DNA of 64,000 nt, taken from the NCBI RefSeq assembly GCF_013403915.1, contig NZ_JABFDI010000001.1, positions 248,001-312,000 of the forward strand, given 5' to 3'. The position numbers and the translations under genes were made by a program. Position 1 is the first letter of the stretch. Every line of letters starts with the position of its first letter. Below are positions 63,666-64,000 of the stretch, in pieces. The notes beneath the pieces were generated by a model. The model did no database searches and had not been told where the DNA came from. It saw nothing but the letters and a program-made list of their open reading frames with translations. Origin of the DNA: Winogradskyella pacifica (lineage in GTDB: Bacteria > Bacteroidota > Bacteroidia > Flavobacteriales > Flavobacteriaceae).

Positions 63666-64000
63666 ATGAATGATTACCTACATAATACTATTCCTAATTT
63701 AAAACCATTTAATTATGAGGTTCATCACGATTCTCATTTTATAAATAAACAATGGGTCTTAATAAATGGCATTTCTAAAAAGAAATCGATTTACACATTT
63801 AAAGCCGATAATATTCTGGAAATTTCCAGGAAAGATCATGTGATAAAAACCTCATGGAACATTAGTATTCACAATATCTTTTTTATTGAAACCGAAGATG
63901 GAATGATTACTGTCAAAGCGTTTTTTAAAGATGATGACATCTTGGTGCTAAACAACCAAAGCAAAGAAGAATTTGCTATGTACATTAACGCGACGAACTA
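63666..64000 (+). CDS. Protein of unknown function, 5' part
   Basis: A frame open from the ATG at 63666 to the right edge (111 codons). It is too short to judge at the edge, but its codon use and the 67-bp gap after the LytTR gene fit a real gene. The peptide has QWVLINGISKKKSIYTFKAD, SWNISIHNIFFIE and EEFAMYINATN. It looks like a small soluble beta-rich protein and is followed by no visible stop. No function recognised. Confidence 0.6.
   Translation, partial: MNDYLHNTIPNLKPFNYEVHHDSHFINKQWVLINGISKKKSIYTFKADNILEISRKDHVIKTSWNISIHNIFFIETEDGMITVKAFFKDDDILVLNNQSKEEFAMYINATN

Noticed and set aside
1..64000. tRNA genes, CRISPR arrays, insertion sequences or prophage
   Set aside because: No cloverleaf-like tRNA sequence, spaced direct repeats, transposase or integrase was seen on either strand.

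Overview
The window is AT-rich chromosomal DNA from a member of the Bacteroidota, almost certainly family Flavobacteriaceae. The signs are: a type IX secretion (Por) C-terminal sorting domain, Bacteroidota-type -7 promoter boxes (TAnnTTTG) in front of many genes, DUF5916, DUF6146 and DUF6787 proteins, a SusC-like carboxypeptidase-regulatory N-terminus on a TonB receptor, and LytS/LytTR signalling. I cannot name the genus. I see no tRNA, rRNA, CRISPR array, insertion sequence or phage module. Both ends cut genes: a TupA-like ATP-grasp protein on the left and an unidentified protein on the right.

1-14.4 kb is a surface polysaccharide locus. It holds a TupA-like protein, three family-4 glycosyltransferases, an amidotransferase of the asparagine synthase family, a PglC-like phosphoglycosyl transferase, a PglE-like aminotransferase, a PglF-like 4,6-dehydratase, and the export pair Wza-like lipoprotein and Wzc-like tyrosine kinase. 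The acetyltransferase (PglD) that normally completes the diacetylated bacillosamine-type sugar is not in the window. Where it would be expected lies an oppositely oriented ATP-grasp ligase plus HAD phosphatase pair, headed by a 75-bp inverted repeat.

14.4-20.2 kb holds proline dehydrogenase, aroB, a DinB-like protein, an Lrp/AsnC regulator, and a cytoplasmic M14 carboxypeptidase divergent from a small HTH regulator. Five copies of a TTACAnnTGTAA-like dyad lie between the last two, placed over both predicted promoters. 20.2-28.7 kb holds a TerC protein, a translationally coupled parE-(membrane protein)-parC operon, a GT39-like membrane protein and ychF.

29-40.2 kb holds two small unknown proteins, a soluble kinase with about seven PAS domains and its partner receiver, an acyl-CoA dehydrogenase, a dicluster ferredoxin facing an acyl-CoA reductase, serC-serA, and a DUF937 protein. 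40.4-44.7 kb is a probable metal-uptake cluster: a His/Cys-rich small protein, a TonB receptor and a His/Asp-rich lipoprotein. 45-52 kb holds a DUF5916 outer-membrane protein, a LolD-like ATPase and a DUF2339-DUF3999 membrane pair. 52.4-58.8 kb holds fumC, a T9SS-secreted FG-GAP protein, hutI, a coiled-coil protein and hutG. 59-64 kb holds a sigma factor, a 60-aa protein and an MscS-type channel in one operon, a DUF2721 protein, an ExbB/MotA-like orphan and a LytS/LytTR two-component pair.

The most promising places to look for something new are the ATP-grasp/HAD substitution in the amino-sugar pathway, the shared-operator HTH/carboxypeptidase pair, the His-rich TonB cluster, and the sigma/small protein/MscS operon. 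Everything else reads as ordinary flavobacterial core or accessory genome.
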